From assembly GCF_904846685.1 (NCBI RefSeq), contig NZ_CAJHBQ010000002.1, positions 372,001 through 436,000 of the forward strand: a stretch of DNA of 64,000 nucleotides, in the 5' to 3' direction. This document shows, in pieces, positions 7,999-19,538 of this stretch (its first letter is position 1; each line of letters starts with the position of its first letter). The notes below the pieces were generated by a model. The model was not told the origin of the DNA, made no database searches, and was given only the letters and a program-made list of their open reading frames with translations. Position numbers and translations under genes: made by a program. This DNA comes from Psychrobacter submarinus. Lineage in GTDB: Bacteria > Pseudomonadota > Gammaproteobacteria > Pseudomonadales > Moraxellaceae.

Positions 7999-9663
7999 AT
8001 GACTGACATCTTATCTACTATCGCCGCCCAAAACGGCATCCTCGAAAACAACGACACTCAAACAACCAACACAGCAGCAGAACAGGCTCAAGCCGCTACT
8101 ACTGACGCGTCTGAGACTACTGAAGAAAACCAAATCACCTTTGCTGATCTTAACATTGCCAAGCCTATCTTAACCTCGCTTGATCGCAGTGGCTATACAA
8201 ACCCGACACCTATCCAAGCGCAGGCTATTCCTTTTGCTCTACAAGGTCGTGACTTATTACTATCAGCGCAGACTGGTAGTGGTAAAACAGCAGCTTTCGT
8301 TATTCCACTGCTAGATCGCTTAAGCCGTGCCACAAGCTTTGACAAACACACTAAAGCCCTTATCCTAACGCCTACGCGCGAGCTTGCTCAGCAGGTTCAT
8401 GATAGCGTGCGTACGTATTCGCACGATATGCGCGGTCTATTTTGTGTACCGCTAGTCGGCGGCGCGCCGTATAACGGTCAGATTCGCGCGCTTAAAAAAG
8501 GCGTACAAGTGATTGTCGCAACCCCAGGTCGTCTGCTCGATCATATTAAAGCAGGCCGTGTTGATTTATCACACTTAGAAGTGCTCGTGTTAGATGAAGC
8601 CGACCGTATGCTTGATATGGGTTTTGCTGATGATATCAACGATATCCTAAAAGCGGCACCAACCGACCGTCAGACGGTGATGTGTTCAGCCACTTGGGAT
8701 GGCCCAGTTGGTAAGATCGCTGCAAGCTTCACGAAAAACCCAGAGCGCGTGTCTATTAAAGTAGAATCGGCTCATATCGATGAAAAAGTCTACTACTGTG
8801 ATGACTTTAATCATAAGAATAAAATCTTAGACAAAGTCGTTTGTCAACCAGAGATGGACCAGATCATTATCTTTGCGGCAACCAAGCGTAGTACTGAAAA
8901 GCTTGCCAGCCAGCTTAAAGAAGACGGCCATAAAGCCAGCTTCTTGCACGGCGATCTGCCGCAAAGCAAGCGTAACCGTATCGTACAAGACTTGCGTAAT
9001 GGCAAATGCAAAATACTAGTCGCAACTGACGTCGCTGCTCGTGGTCTCGACGTACCTGCAATCTCGCATGTCATCAATTATGATCTACCGCGTCAGACAG
9101 AAGACTATGTCCACCGTATTGGTCGCTGTGGCCGTGCTGGTCGTACCGGTGTTGCCATCAGCTTATGTAGCATGGATGATCGTCCACAGCTAGCAGCTAT
9201 TAATCGCTATCTTGATCGTAAGATGGACGTAGAAGTTATTGAAGGGCTTGAGCCAAAGAAAACTTACGTACCAAGTGCGAATAAACCTAAAGGTCGCGGC
9301 CGCGGGCGTGGTCGCTCAAATGGTGGTGGTCAAGGACGCGGACGTTCAGGTGGCTATGCCGGTAAGTCTAACGGCGGTGGTCAACGCGCTAGCAACGACA
9401 GCGGCAGCGGTTATCAAGGCCAAGGCCAAGGCGCAGGCAAGTCACGTGACTCATCTGGTAAGCCAAAAGACCGTTTCGGCGGCAAGCCTTATCAAGGCAA
9501 GCGCAGTGGCCCTAATCGCGGCGATGGCACGAGTGCCCCGCGTGGTGATCGCGCAGCAACCGGACGTGGTCGCCCAAGCGGTAGCCAAGGCCGTCCAGCC
9601 AATCGCTCAGGCGGTAATGGTCGTCCAAGTGGTAATCGCGGCAACCGTGGTGGCAACTCGTAA
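7999..9663 (+). CDS. rhlE: ATP-dependent RNA helicase, DEAD-box, RhlE type
   Basis: A 554-residue protein when started at ATG 7999, which has AAGGA 6 bases upstream; the frame is open to 7912 but earlier starts lack an RBS. The motifs appear in order: Q motif (FADLNIAKPIL ... PTPIQAQAIP), Walker A AQTGSGKT, Ia PTRELAQQ, TPGRLLDH, DEAD (VLDEADRML), SAT (MCSATWDG), then ATDVAARGLD and HRIGRCGRAGRTG. After about residue 410 the tail is rich in Gly, Arg, Ser and Gln, an RGG-like disordered RNA-binding tail. Such enzymes remodel RNA in ribosome assembly and decay and help growth in the cold. Monocistronic with a terminator. Confidence 0.93.
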   Translation: MTDILSTIAAQNGILENNDTQTTNTAAEQAQAATTDASETTEENQITFADLNIAKPILTSLDRSGYTNPTPIQAQAIPFALQGRDLLLSAQTGSGKTAAFVIPLLDRLSRATSFDKHTKALILTPTRELAQQVHDSVRTYSHDMRGLFCVPLVGGAPYNGQIRALKKGVQVIVATPGRLLDHIKAGRVDLSHLEVLVLDEADRMLDMGFADDINDILKAAPTDRQTVMCSATWDGPVGKIAASFTKNPERVSIKVESAHIDEKVYYCDDFNHKNKILDKVVCQPEMDQIIIFAATKRSTEKLASQLKEDGHKASFLHGDLPQSKRNRIVQDLRNGKCKILVATDVAARGLDVPAISHVINYDLPRQTEDYVHRIGRCGRAGRTGVAISLCSMDDRPQLAAINRYLDRKMDVEVIEGLEPKKTYVPSANKPKGRGRGRGRSNGGGQGRGRSGGYAGKSNGGGQRASNDSGSGYQGQGQGAGKSRDSSGKPKDRFGGKPYQGKRSGPNRGDGTSAPRGDRAATGRGRPSGSQGRPANRSGGNGRPSGNRGNRGGNS

Positions 9664-9718
9664 TAAACCATCATTTGGTCTGTTGAGCTAAACCTCTATT
9701 GAGGTTTACGAATAGTGT

Positions 9719-9762
9719 AAAAAGCCAGATATCTAGTGAATAGCTAGTATCTGGCTTTTTTT
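9719..9762 (+). terminator. Terminator after the DEAD-box helicase gene
   Basis: AAAGCCAGATA and TATCTGGCTTT arms with one bulge, followed by T7. Confidence 0.88.
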
Positions 9763-9875
9763 AGGTCAATAAAAATAGGGCGCTCTTATGAGACGACCTT
9801 GCGCTCATTTTCGTGCTTCTCTATACTGCAATGCTTATTCACTTCCTCTCAATTGATCCCGCTTGGAGCTATTAG

Positions 9876-11120
9876 ATGCTCGCTATTTCTGACTTAAAGA
9901 TAGACAGCCTACCGTTAGCTTTTGGCATTATCATGGCTATTATTGGTTTGGTATTTTATACCCAAGGGCTGCCGGGTAAATTTTGGCGGCGCTTTTATGC
10001 CGTGCTGCCAGGTATCGTGCTGTGCTGCTTTATACCGGCGACGCTCAATAGCTTAGGCGTGTTTGCTGATGGCATCGGCTCGCAGATTTATGGTTTTACC
10101 GCCACTTATCTGTTGCCAGCAAGCTTACTCCTGATGACGCTGTCAATGGATGTGCCCAAGATATTGGGCTTGGGCTGGAAGGCGATTGCCATGTTTTTTG
10201 CTGCAAGCTTAGCTATTATTGTTAGCGGGCCTGTCAGTTTAGGGTTAGCAAAATGGGTGTCACCTGAGATGTTCACAGATGACACCTTGTGGCGCGGGTT
10301 TTCGGCGGTCGCAGGAAGCTGGATCGGCGGCGCGGCCAATCAGGCAGCGATGAAGGAGCTGTTCGGGGTTAGCGATGATTTATTCGGCATGATGATCTTG
10401 GTGGATACTACTAATGCATCATTATGGCTGTTAGCAATTTTAGTGTTAGCCAAGCATAGCGATAAGGTAGATCGCCTGTTAAGAGCAGATAACAGCAGCA
10501 TAGAAAAAGTCATCAAAGCTGTCGAGAGCTACGAGCGCAATCACGCGCGTCCGGCCACTTTGAATGATTTAATGGTGATGTTTGGGCTGTGCTTTGCCAT
10601 GGTTGGGGTAGCGCATTTTGTCGGAGAACAGATTGCAGGTTTCTTTGCGCCCTATAGCTGGGCGGTGCAGTATAGCTTTGCCAGTAGCTTTTTTTGGATG
10701 GTGGTGATTATTACCTTAATCGGGGTTGTCTTCTCCTTTACCAAAATCCGTCGTCTGGATCATGTCGGCGCCTCCAAAATCGGTACGGTGTTTATCTTTG
10801 TACTTATTGCCGCTATCGGTATGCAGATTAATCTTGCCGGCATCATCTCGCAGTGGCGCTTACTCTTGATTGGCCTGGTGTGGATGAGTATTCATGTGGC
10901 TATCATCTTTATTGTCGCAAGGCTGATCCGTGCGCCGTTTTTCTTTTTAGCGGTTGGCTCAAATGCCAATACCGGCGGCGCGTCATCAGCGCCTATTGTC
11001 GCCACCGCTTTTCATCCGTCACTTGCGCCGGTTGGTGTGTTCTTGGGTATTTTGGGGTATGCGGTTGGTACCTTTGGCGGTTATATCAGTACACAGATGA
11101 TGCGTTTGGTAGTGGGGTAG
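9876..11120 (+). CDS. DUF819 family integral membrane protein
   Basis: A 414-residue protein with about 10-11 hydrophobic segments and little soluble sequence except a charged loop at about residues 195-230. Conserved DUF819 (YjcL-like) features include FSAVAGSWIGGAANQAAMKE (about 142-161) and AVGSNANTGGASSAPIVAT (about 361-379), two related glycine-rich re-entrant-like motifs that suggest an inverted-repeat transporter fold. Function is not established for the family; a transport role is inferred. It lies between two terminators and is probably transcribed alone. The start is ATG 9876, although the preceding GGAGC is only moderately placed. Confidence 0.82.
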   Translation: MLAISDLKIDSLPLAFGIIMAIIGLVFYTQGLPGKFWRRFYAVLPGIVLCCFIPATLNSLGVFADGIGSQIYGFTATYLLPASLLLMTLSMDVPKILGLGWKAIAMFFAASLAIIVSGPVSLGLAKWVSPEMFTDDTLWRGFSAVAGSWIGGAANQAAMKELFGVSDDLFGMMILVDTTNASLWLLAILVLAKHSDKVDRLLRADNSSIEKVIKAVESYERNHARPATLNDLMVMFGLCFAMVGVAHFVGEQIAGFFAPYSWAVQYSFASSFFWMVVIITLIGVVFSFTKIRRLDHVGASKIGTVFIFVLIAAIGMQINLAGIISQWRLLLIGLVWMSIHVAIIFIVARLIRAPFFFLAVGSNANTGGASSAPIVATAFHPSLAPVGVFLGILGYAVGTFGGYISTQMMRLVVG

Positions 11121-11149
11121 TAGCGGTTAAGAATAGCTTGTTTGGTACT

Positions 11150-11188
11150 AAAAAAGCAGCATAAACTCGTTTTATGCTGCTTTTTTTA
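11150..11188. terminator. Bidirectional terminator between the DUF819 gene and frmA
   Basis: AAAAGCAGCATAAA and TTTATGCTGCTTTT form a perfect 14-bp stem with a 4-nt loop and T or A runs on both sides, serving the two convergent genes. Confidence 0.9.
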
Positions 11189-11236
11189 AGCGAATAAATT
11201 ATCAGCTTTGAGAATAACGATAACCGTCAGCTATTA

Positions 11237-12394
<1,158 letters not shown>

Positions 12395-12440
12395 TTATTT
12401 TTAATTTTAACGAGTGTTTAGGATGATGGTGACTATTTTA

Positions 12441-12465
12441 TATTATTTCTAGAGTAATGATAATA
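12441..12465. promoter_or_regulatory. Possible LysR operator in the frmA-LysR spacer
   Basis: TATTAT and ATAATA are inverted with a 13-nt spacer, close to the T-N11-A dyad form of LysR sites, between the two divergent genes. The region is AT-rich, so chance is a real possibility. Confidence 0.25.
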
Positions 12466-12505
12466 TAGTAAAATTGAAAAAATCTTTTACAAGGTGGTAA
12501 TAATC

Positions 12506-13375
12506 ATGCAGTGGGAAGGCGTTAATGAGTTTGTTTATGTTGCCGAGTACGAAAGCTTTACCAAAGCGGCCAAAAGGCTAGGAATTTCCACCGCGCAAGT
12601 CAGCCGGCAAGTGAGTGCTTTGGAGGCGCGTTTGAACACCAAGCTTCTCTATCGTACCACTCGTAGGGTATCATTGACAGAGGAGGGCCGGGTATTTTAT
12701 GAGCGCTGCCGAGTGGTGCTAGATGAGTTGAATGCCGCGGAACAGGCAGTCAGTAACTTGCAGTCTAAACCTCAGGGTAAGATAAAACTAACTGCTCCTG
12801 TCACTTATGGCGAGCAACAACTCTTACCGCTTGTGAATGATTTTATGCTGCGATATCGGGATATTGAGGTCACGGCTTTTTTGAGCAATCAAACCATCGA
12901 TTTAATCGAAGGCAGTTATGACTTAGCGATACGCATTGGACACTTGCATGACTCAACTTTGATGGCTAAGAAACTAAGCAGCCGCACTAGTTTTGTCTGC
13001 GCATCGCCTGCTTATTTAGATAAGTATGGCGCGCCGCAGCAACTAGCCGACCTTAGTCAGCATCATTGTTTACTTGGAACGTTAGATTATTGGCGTTTTA
13101 AAAGCGCTGGGAAAGAAAAAAAGGTGCAAGTCAGTGGTCCGGTGCGCTATAACAGTGGCTACAGCTTAGTGGATGCAGCATTAAAAGGCCTAGGTATGGT
13201 CCAGCTTCCTGATTATTATGTGCAAAAATACCTAGCAAGTGGCGCGCTAGTCAGTCTGCTCGATAAATACCGAGAACCTAAAGAAGATATCTGGGCCGTC
13301 TATCCGCATAATCGTCATTTATCATCGAAAATCAGGCTATTAGTCGATTACTTGGCAGAGCATTTGAGCAAATAA
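12506..13375 (+). CDS. LysR-family transcriptional regulator, divergent from frmA
   Basis: A 289-residue LysR protein when started at ATG 12506, which has AAGGTGG eight bases upstream; a GTG at 12494 lies inside that RBS. The N-terminal winged helix (FVYVAEYESFTKAAKRLGIS and the TAQVSRQVSALEARL recognition helix, residues about 8-45) is followed by a periplasmic-binding-protein-like effector domain. The gene is divergent from frmA and probably controls it, perhaps in response to formaldehyde or another electrophile; this is inference from context. Its last 28 bases overlap the 3' end of the convergent MocR gene. Confidence 0.88.
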   Translation: MQWEGVNEFVYVAEYESFTKAAKRLGISTAQVSRQVSALEARLNTKLLYRTTRRVSLTEEGRVFYERCRVVLDELNAAEQAVSNLQSKPQGKIKLTAPVTYGEQQLLPLVNDFMLRYRDIEVTAFLSNQTIDLIEGSYDLAIRIGHLHDSTLMAKKLSSRTSFVCASPAYLDKYGAPQQLADLSQHHCLLGTLDYWRFKSAGKEKKVQVSGPVRYNSGYSLVDAALKGLGMVQLPDYYVQKYLASGALVSLLDKYREPKEDIWAVYPHNRHLSSKIRLLVDYLAEHLSK

Positions 13376-14760
13376 TCTTCTAACCACATCAAAAATTCAT
13401 CACTAGTCGTTGATACGTTTAGTCGCAAATGTGTTGAAGCCCTAGCGTCTGGGTAGAACAATTGCCCGGGAGCAACTAACCAGCCATCCTTATAAGCATC
13501 TAGTGCCAGCTGGCTAGTATCTAGCCCGGTATCTACCCAAACGAACAGTCCTGCCTGCGTATGCTCAGGATATGTGATGCCAATCTTGGGCAGCGCGCTA
13601 CGTAGTCTTTGATGCGCAGCATACAGCTGCTGTTGTACTTTTTTAATTTGTCGACGGTATTCGCCGTGCGTCCATAGACGGTGAATAACGCGCTCACCAA
13701 ACTCTGGGGTATTTAGAGTACTCAAAGTTTTTATTCGCAGTACGTCATCGATAAATTTATTAGGATACACTAGCATACCGACTCGCCAGCCTGACGCCAT
13801 CGACTTTGAAAACCCCGTGGCATAAAGCACGCGCTCAAACTGATCGAGACTGGCATAACGCAGCACTTGTCCACCCGGTACAAAAGTGGCGTACAAATCA
13901 TCCTCAAAGATATAGGCATCGTATTTGTGAATCAGATTAAGGACTTGATGGGCGCGGGCAGGATGCAGATTATAAGAGGTCGGATTGTGCAGTACACTAT
14001 TGGTCAAATAAAGCTTGGGACGATGCGCGGCAAATAGCTTTTGCATGTGCTCAATATTTGGACCTTGATGATCACGATCTACAGCAACGACATTTAGACC
14101 TTGTTGTTGCAGGCTGCTCGATAGCCAATACCAACCCGGACCATCGACGATAACAGTATCACCTGCTTGAGTCAGTAATTGCGCTACCATCGTCACCGCC
14201 TGCGACACCCCTGCTGTAGTGATGACATTATCGACATGGGTATGCATCCCTTGCGTATTTAGCTGCTGCACGAGCTGCTGGCGTAGCGGCAAATAGCCTT
14301 GAATATCTCCGTAATTATAAACAAAACTGTCCGCTTGCTGCGTCACCTGCCGGATCGCCCATTCCATCTTTTCATTACGCACCCACTCACTAGGCAAAGT
14401 GCCAACGCCCGGTGAGCAGTGGTGCGGAATATTACTAAAGACTTGTTGCACTAGCCATCGCGTATCAATGGCTGGGTACTTAACCGCTTGTTTTTTGGCG
14501 TTATTTGACGGTGCTGGATTTATTTGAGTACGGACGTAATAGCCAGAGCTGGGCTTCGCGATTAATACATTGGTAGCGACCAGCTGCTCATAAGCTTGTA
14601 CCACCGTAAAGCTCGATATATTCAAGAGCTTGGCCAGTTTGCGTACTGATGGCACGCGCTGATTAGGCAGGTAGATTTGCCAATCAATACGCTGCTGGAG
14701 CCATTCAGCGACAGCCGCAGTCTTGGTTAAATTGGGATTGAGCTTATAGGTTTCGACCAT
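13348..14760 (-). CDS. MocR-type regulator: GntR helix-turn-helix fused to PLP aminotransferase-like domain
   Basis: A 470-residue two-domain protein. The GntR winged helix occupies about residues 10-75 (QRVPSVRKLAKLLNISSFTV). A fold-type I aminotransferase-like domain follows after a linker. Its PLP features include YNYGDIQGYLPLRQQL, EDDLYATF and the Schiff-base lysine in TGFSKSMASGWRVG. MocR proteins sense PLP or an amino-compound and typically activate a divergent neighbour. Here the divergent gene encodes a LysE-family exporter about 200 bases away, so amino-acid export control is the natural guess. Convergent overlap of 28 bases with the upstream LysR gene. Confidence 0.9.
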   Translation of the reverse strand: MVETYKLNPNLTKTAAVAEWLQQRIDWQIYLPNQRVPSVRKLAKLLNISSFTVVQAYEQLVATNVLIAKPSSGYYVRTQINPAPSNNAKKQAVKYPAIDTRWLVQQVFSNIPHHCSPGVGTLPSEWVRNEKMEWAIRQVTQQADSFVYNYGDIQGYLPLRQQLVQQLNTQGMHTHVDNVITTAGVSQAVTMVAQLLTQAGDTVIVDGPGWYWLSSSLQQQGLNVVAVDRDHQGPNIEHMQKLFAAHRPKLYLTNSVLHNPTSYNLHPARAHQVLNLIHKYDAYIFEDDLYATFVPGGQVLRYASLDQFERVLYATGFSKSMASGWRVGMLVYPNKFIDDVLRIKTLSTLNTPEFGERVIHRLWTHGEYRRQIKKVQQQLYAAHQRLRSALPKIGITYPEHTQAGLFVWVDTGLDTSQLALDAYKDGWLVAPGQLFYPDARASTHLRLNVSTTSDEFLMWLEDYLLKCSAK

Positions 14761-14966
14761 GATGCGCCACTCTTGTTTTGTTTAAGTGTTGATTTCAGCT
14801 TGCTCACTCCGAGACAAAGTTAAAAGAGCAAACCAGTCAATTGTTATGTCCATGGTAACTATACACTTTGTTCACCAATCGTGAAACTGTATCGGGTCCG
14901 TTATGGGTATTTAAATTAAAGTTGGTCTTATCAATAACGTTCAGCACTATTAGGGTGGAACAGCAG

Positions 14967-15641
14967 ATGGACTTAACAGCGAGCCTTGAAGGCAGTATCA
15001 CGGCACTGGCACTTTTTATGCTAGTCAATTCCATCACACCTGGGCCCAATAATTTAATGTTATTACATGGAAGTATCAAGCGCGGATTTTGGGCATGTCG
15101 CTGGCATATGCTTGGTATTACGGCGGGCGTCACCGTTATGCTGTGGCTCAGCTATTGGGGTATGGCGGCGTTGGTTGTCAGCTTCCCTGCTGTTATGTTG
15201 ATTATAAAAGTGTTGGGAACGCTGTATCTATTATGGCTCACTTACCAGATGGCAAAAACCGATTTCACCGCTGTTGTCAATGATGCTCTAAAGCATGAGC
15301 AACACAAGCAAGCGAATGCAACCGTTATTGAGGCTAAAAAACGTTTTGGTGAATTACCTTTAAGTTTTGGACAAGCACTACTGTTTCAATGGCTCAACCC
15401 TAAAGCATGGACAATGACAGTAGTCGCACCGAGTCTAGCGATGTTCCATGCCGGTAGACCGTGGCTGGATAATTATCTGCTGCTTGCTATGTGTGCGCTT
15501 ATCAACATTTTATCCATCAGCTGCTGGGCGGCAGGGGGTCATTGGCTACGAAAGCTGGTGCATCTGCCGCGAGTGATGAAGATGATTCATGCAGTAATTG
15601 TACTCATGACGCTGTATTGCGCAGTAACGCTTTGGCTGTAG
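14967..15641 (+). CDS. LysE/RhtB-family amino acid exporter
   Basis: A 224-residue membrane protein with about six hydrophobic segments when started at ATG 14967, which has AGGGTGG eight bases before it; the longer frame from 14868 lacks an RBS and adds residues without a membrane segment. The LysE family hallmark NSITPGPNNLMLLHGS lies near the N-terminus. A polar loop of about 35 residues in the middle separates two three-helix halves. The family exports lysine, arginine, threonine, homoserine or cysteine; the substrate cannot be read from the sequence. The divergent MocR gene is a likely regulator, and an EamA exporter gene follows 75 bases downstream in the same direction. Confidence 0.87.
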   Translation: MDLTASLEGSITALALFMLVNSITPGPNNLMLLHGSIKRGFWACRWHMLGITAGVTVMLWLSYWGMAALVVSFPAVMLIIKVLGTLYLLWLTYQMAKTDFTAVVNDALKHEQHKQANATVIEAKKRFGELPLSFGQALLFQWLNPKAWTMTVVAPSLAMFHAGRPWLDNYLLLAMCALINILSISCWAAGGHWLRKLVHLPRVMKMIHAVIVLMTLYCAVTLWL

Positions 15642-15716
15642 ATCAAAGCTATAAAACTATATAGAAAGCTCAAGCATGAATAACGACAACTAAAAACTAT
15701 TATTTAGGACAACCCT

Positions 15717-16685
15717 ATGACCTCAGTCCACATCACCTTAGCTGTATTGGTTGCCTTCATTTGGGGCGTGAACTTTACCTTTATTGCATGGTCACTTGAG
15801 AGCTTTCCACCCTTGATGCTGACTGCCATGCGCTTCTTCTTTACAGCCATTCCACTGGTTTTATTCTTGAAGCCACCTAAGCTCAACCGTACGTTATTTA
15901 TCTATGCCATTGGTACTTTTGTACTGCAATATGCCTTTGTATTTACCGCTATGCATTTAGGTGCATCGGCAGGATTAACAGCGCTGTTATTGCAAATGCA
16001 GATTTTTATAACCGTATTGCTAGCCTATTTTATATTAGGCGAGACGGTAAGTCGCAAGCAAATCGTTGGAATGATAATTGGTTTGTTAGGGTTAGCAGTA
16101 ATTGCATTAAACCTTGGTGGCGATATGCCGTTGCTTGGCTTTATTTGTATTTTAATTGCTGCGATAGGCTGGAGCTTTGGTAATATTGCGTCCAAGCAGG
16201 CCTCAAAACAGGTTTCAAAGCCATCCAACTTAAAAAACACGCAGCAGGATACTAGTGCGACTTCTATTTCGTCTGCTCATGGCAAGAATAAAACAGCAGC
16301 ACTGTCAGCGCTAGCACTAGTAGTCTGGGGAGGGCTAATAGCTTGTGTGATTTTGACGCTATCTTCTCTCATATTTGAGATGGATGCATGGACGCTGACA
16401 ACGGTTACTCAAGCCTCCCTCAAGTCTTGGCTGTCACTTGGGTTTATCGTCTATATCTCAACGTTGATTGGCTTTGGACTCTGGGCGCACTTACTGGCGC
16501 AAAATACCGCTTCTAAGGTGATGCCATTTGCTTTACTAGTGCCTATATTCGGTATGGCGACCTCTATGCTACTCACAGGGGAGTCGCTGACGTGGTGGAA
16601 GCTGCTGGCGATGGTGCTTATCTTATCGGGACTGATATTAGCAAATGTAAGGATAGGACTTAGAAGAAAGATTGTTAGTACTTAG
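15717..16685 (+). CDS. EamA-family (DMT) transporter, EamA-like exporter
   Basis: A 322-residue membrane protein with ten predicted membrane segments in two EamA repeats. The first repeat opens with AFIWGVNFTFIAWSLESFPP (about 13-32), close to E. coli EamA, an exporter of O-acetylserine and cysteine. A Ser/Lys/Gln-rich loop of about 35 residues (about 160-195) between the halves is longer than in E. coli. The second half contains LVPIFGMATSMLLTGESLTW. It follows the LysE gene in the same orientation with AGGACAACCCT before ATG, so both may be transcribed together and serve amino acid or thiol metabolite export. Confidence 0.85.
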   Translation: MTSVHITLAVLVAFIWGVNFTFIAWSLESFPPLMLTAMRFFFTAIPLVLFLKPPKLNRTLFIYAIGTFVLQYAFVFTAMHLGASAGLTALLLQMQIFITVLLAYFILGETVSRKQIVGMIIGLLGLAVIALNLGGDMPLLGFICILIAAIGWSFGNIASKQASKQVSKPSNLKNTQQDTSATSISSAHGKNKTAALSALALVVWGGLIACVILTLSSLIFEMDAWTLTTVTQASLKSWLSLGFIVYISTLIGFGLWAHLLAQNTASKVMPFALLVPIFGMATSMLLTGESLTWWKLLAMVLILSGLILANVRIGLRRKIVST

Positions 16686-16850
16686 ATCTATGTGCTACTA
16701 AACACTTTTGGGTAGAACCATATGATTATCAAAGTTATTCTTTTGTCTCTCTATGCAAGTATACGTAAGCCTAGACCGAACTACTCATAGTTACTGTTAG
16801 AATACGGGGGACAAATAGATAATGACATATAGATAGAGACAGGATGAATA

Positions 16851-19373
16851 ATGACTGATAAAAATAATAAAATCTTAAACTATACTAATAATCACGTGCA
16901 AGTCCGAGGCGCGCGCGTTCATAACCTCAAAAACGCCGACGTTGACCTGCCACGTGATGCGCTAGTGGTTTTTACCGGGATATCAGGCTCAGGGAAGTCG
17001 TCACTGGCGTTTGGTACTTTGTTTGCTGAGTCGCAGCGGCGCTATTTAGATTCGGTAGCGCCTTATGCTCGCCGTCTGATTGACCAAGTGGAGGAGCCTG
17101 ATGTCGATGCGATAGAAGGCTTGCCACCAGCGGTCGCTTTGCAGCAGCAGCGCGGAACGCCTTCAGTGCGCTCATCGGTGGCAAGCGTCACCACCATCTC
17201 TAACGCGCTACGGATGCTGTATTCGCGGGCAGGGGATTATCCGGCCGATCAAGAGATGCTCTATGCCGATGCGTTCTCGCCCAATACGCCAGAGGGCGCT
17301 TGTCCAACGTGTTCAGGTATTGGCCGAGTGTTTGATGTGACTGAGGATATGATGGTGCCCGATGCGACCAAGTCCATTCGTGAGCGTGCCATTGCTTCAT
17401 GGCCGGGCGCTTGGCAAGGTCAAAATCTAAGCCGGATATTGACCACGCTTGGCTATGATATTGACACCCCTTGGAACCAGCTGCCCAAAGAGTCTCGTGA
17501 CTGGATCTTATATACTGATGAGACGCCAACCGTGCCGGTCTATCCTGAATATAGCCTTGAGCAAACGCGTGCTGCGATCGACAAAGGTGAAAAGCCCAAC
17601 TATATGGGCACCTATATCAGCGCCAAAAACTTTATTTTGCAATCATTTACCACCACTCAAAGCCCGCGAGTCAAAAAGCGCGTCTCGCAGTTTATGCAAA
17701 TCTCTGTATGCCCAGAATGCCACGGAAAAAAGCTCAAAAAAGAATCGCTAGCAGTCAAATTCGCAGGCCTTGATATTGGCGAGCTGTCACAGCTTACCTT
17801 AACCGATCTGGCGCTCGCGCTGCAAAAAACAGCGCATACAAAAATCAAAGATGATACTCCCAACCGCGAAAAAGCCATCGTCGCACAGCGTATTACTAGC
17901 GATATCCTCGCGCGCGTTGAGGCGTTAACCCGGCTAGGCTTAGGTTACTTGTCGCTTGAACGTACCACGCCGACCTTGTCGCCAGGAGAGTTGCAGCGTC
18001 TTAGATTAGCCACGCAAATACGCTCGCAACTGTTTGGCGTCGTCTATGTGCTTGATGAGCCCTCCGCTGGCTTGCATCCTGCTGACACACAAGCCCTGCT
18101 CGGTGCTCTGGATGAGCTGATAGCCGCTGGCAATTCAGTGTTTGTGGTTGAGCATGATGTGAGCGTCATTCGGCATGCCGATTGGGTGGTTGATGTCGGG
18201 CCTAAGGCTGGCGTGCATGGCGGCGAAATTGTTTATAGCGGCCCTGTAGCAGGATTGCAAAATGTGACAGAGTCATCGACAGCGCGCTATTTATTTACTG
18301 ATAAAGACGGCGCAAACAAACAAGTCCTTAGAGAGCCGAGCGCTTGGCTTAAGCTTACTGATATAGAACGCAATAATATACAAGGATTAAGCGCCGAGTT
18401 TCCGCTTGGGGTCCTCACTAGTGTTACTGGCGTATCTGGATCAGGTAAGTCAAGTTTGGTCAGTCAGGCACTAGTTGATCTAGTCAATGAAGCATTAGGG
18501 AAAGAGGTAGTGACTGAGGCACCAACTGATGAGGCAGGTTTGCTAGAGCAAGAGTTTGAAGCGCCAACCGGCGGGCGTATCGTATCTGGCATGGATAAAG
18601 TGAGCCGGCTTGTGAATATTAACCAAAAAGCCATTGGCCGGACACCGCGCTCAAACCTTGCCACTTATACCGGACTCTTTGATTATGTGCGTAAATTATT
18701 TGCCGCGACCAAGACTGCTAAAGCGCGCGGTTATGATGCAGGCCGCTTCTCATTTAATACGTCAAAGGGTCGTTGCCCAAATTGTGAAGGACTGGGGTTT
18801 GTCAGCGTTGAGTTGCTATTTTTGCCGAGTGTCTATGCGCCCTGTCAAGTTTGTCATGAACAGCGCTATAATGACGAGACGCTAGAGATCACTTATCGCG
18901 ATAAAAACATCGCGGAGGTGCTAAATCTAACGGTTGAAGCAGCTTATGAGTTTTTTGCCGAGGAAGCGCCTATCCTGCGCGCCCTAGATGCTCTACTGCA
19001 AGTTGGCCTGGGCTATCTGCGTTTGGGTCAGCCCGCCACCGAGCTATCAGGCGGGGAGGCGCAGCGTATTAAGCTTGCCACTGAGCTGCAACGTACTCAG
19101 CGCGGCGATACGCTTTATATCCTTGATGAGCCGACCACAGGCCTTCATCCTGCTGACGTCTCTATGCTCATGGCGCAGCTAAATGGGCTGGTTGACGCAG
19201 GCAATACGGTCATTATGGTGGAGCACGATATGCAAGTGGCAAGTAATAGCGACTGGGTGATTGATATGGGTCCGGGAGCTGGAGATGCAGGCGGGCAGAT
19301 TGTCGTTCAAGGGACGCCAAAAAAAGTGGCTGAGTCGAAGGTGAGTCGAACCGCACCGTTTTTAACGGTTTAA
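16851..19373 (+). CDS. UvrA-like ABC ATPase, short class II form
   Basis: An 840-residue UvrA homologue, about 100 residues shorter than the repair UvrA. Two ABC modules are clear: Walker [16 protein letters not shown] (about 43-57) and [15 protein letters not shown] (about 528-542), and signatures [15 protein letters not shown] and [15 protein letters not shown]. Zinc-type cysteine pairs occur in CPTCSG, CPECHG, CPNCEG and CQVCHE. The shortening affects the region between the first Walker A and the first cysteine motif, where canonical UvrA carries its UvrB-binding domain, as in UvrA2 proteins. Such paralogues are linked to DNA damage tolerance or resistance to DNA-intercalating compounds. 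No uvrB neighbour; AGGATGAATA precedes ATG. Confidence 0.85.
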   Translation: MTDKNNKILNYTNNHVQVRGARVHNLKNADVDLPRDALVVFTGISGSGKSSLAFGTLFAESQRRYLDSVAPYARRLIDQVEEPDVDAIEGLPPAVALQQQRGTPSVRSSVASVTTISNALRMLYSRAGDYPADQEMLYADAFSPNTPEGACPTCSGIGRVFDVTEDMMVPDATKSIRERAIASWPGAWQGQNLSRILTTLGYDIDTPWNQLPKESRDWILYTDETPTVPVYPEYSLEQTRAAIDKGEKPNYMGTYISAKNFILQSFTTTQSPRVKKRVSQFMQISVCPECHGKKLKKESLAVKFAGLDIGELSQLTLTDLALALQKTAHTKIKDDTPNREKAIVAQRITSDILARVEALTRLGLGYLSLERTTPTLSPGELQRLRLATQIRSQLFGVVYVLDEPSAGLHPADTQALLGALDELIAAGNSVFVVEHDVSVIRHADWVVDVGPKAGVHGGEIVYSGPVAGLQNVTESSTARYLFTDKDGANKQVLREPSAWLKLTDIERNNIQGLSAEFPLGVLTSVTGVSGSGKSSLVSQALVDLVNEALGKEVVTEAPTDEAGLLEQEFEAPTGGRIVSGMDKVSRLVNINQKAIGRTPRSNLATYTGLFDYVRKLFAATKTAKARGYDAGRFSFNTSKGRCPNCEGLGFVSVELLFLPSVYAPCQVCHEQRYNDETLEITYRDKNIAEVLNLTVEAAYEFFAEEAPILRALDALLQVGLGYLRLGQPATELSGGEAQRIKLATELQRTQRGDTLYILDEPTTGLHPADVSMLMAQLNGLVDAGNTVIMVEHDMQVASNSDWVIDMGPGAGDAGGQIVVQGTPKKVAESKVSRTAPFLTV

Positions 19374-19538
19374 CTTATCGAAGGCTACAGGCAGCATTAA
19401 TGGATATTAGTGTTTGGCTATCCTCATTAGTTCTAGCCCAGCATTTCTCTAACTGTATTGAACGAAAAGAAGCAGGAATGTCATCAGGAGTACACTCTTA
19501 AACTTCTCTATTAGCGATAAGGTAAGGATATAACAACC

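Noticed and set aside
9239..9691. 150-codon frame overlapping the helicase tail
   Set aside because: Shadow of the Gly/Arg-rich repeat region in another frame; Val/Ala-rich product of no known family.
10853..11164. 103-codon plus-strand frame at the end of the DUF819 gene
   Set aside because: Out-of-frame shadow; Cys/Tyr/Trp-rich composition and no RBS.
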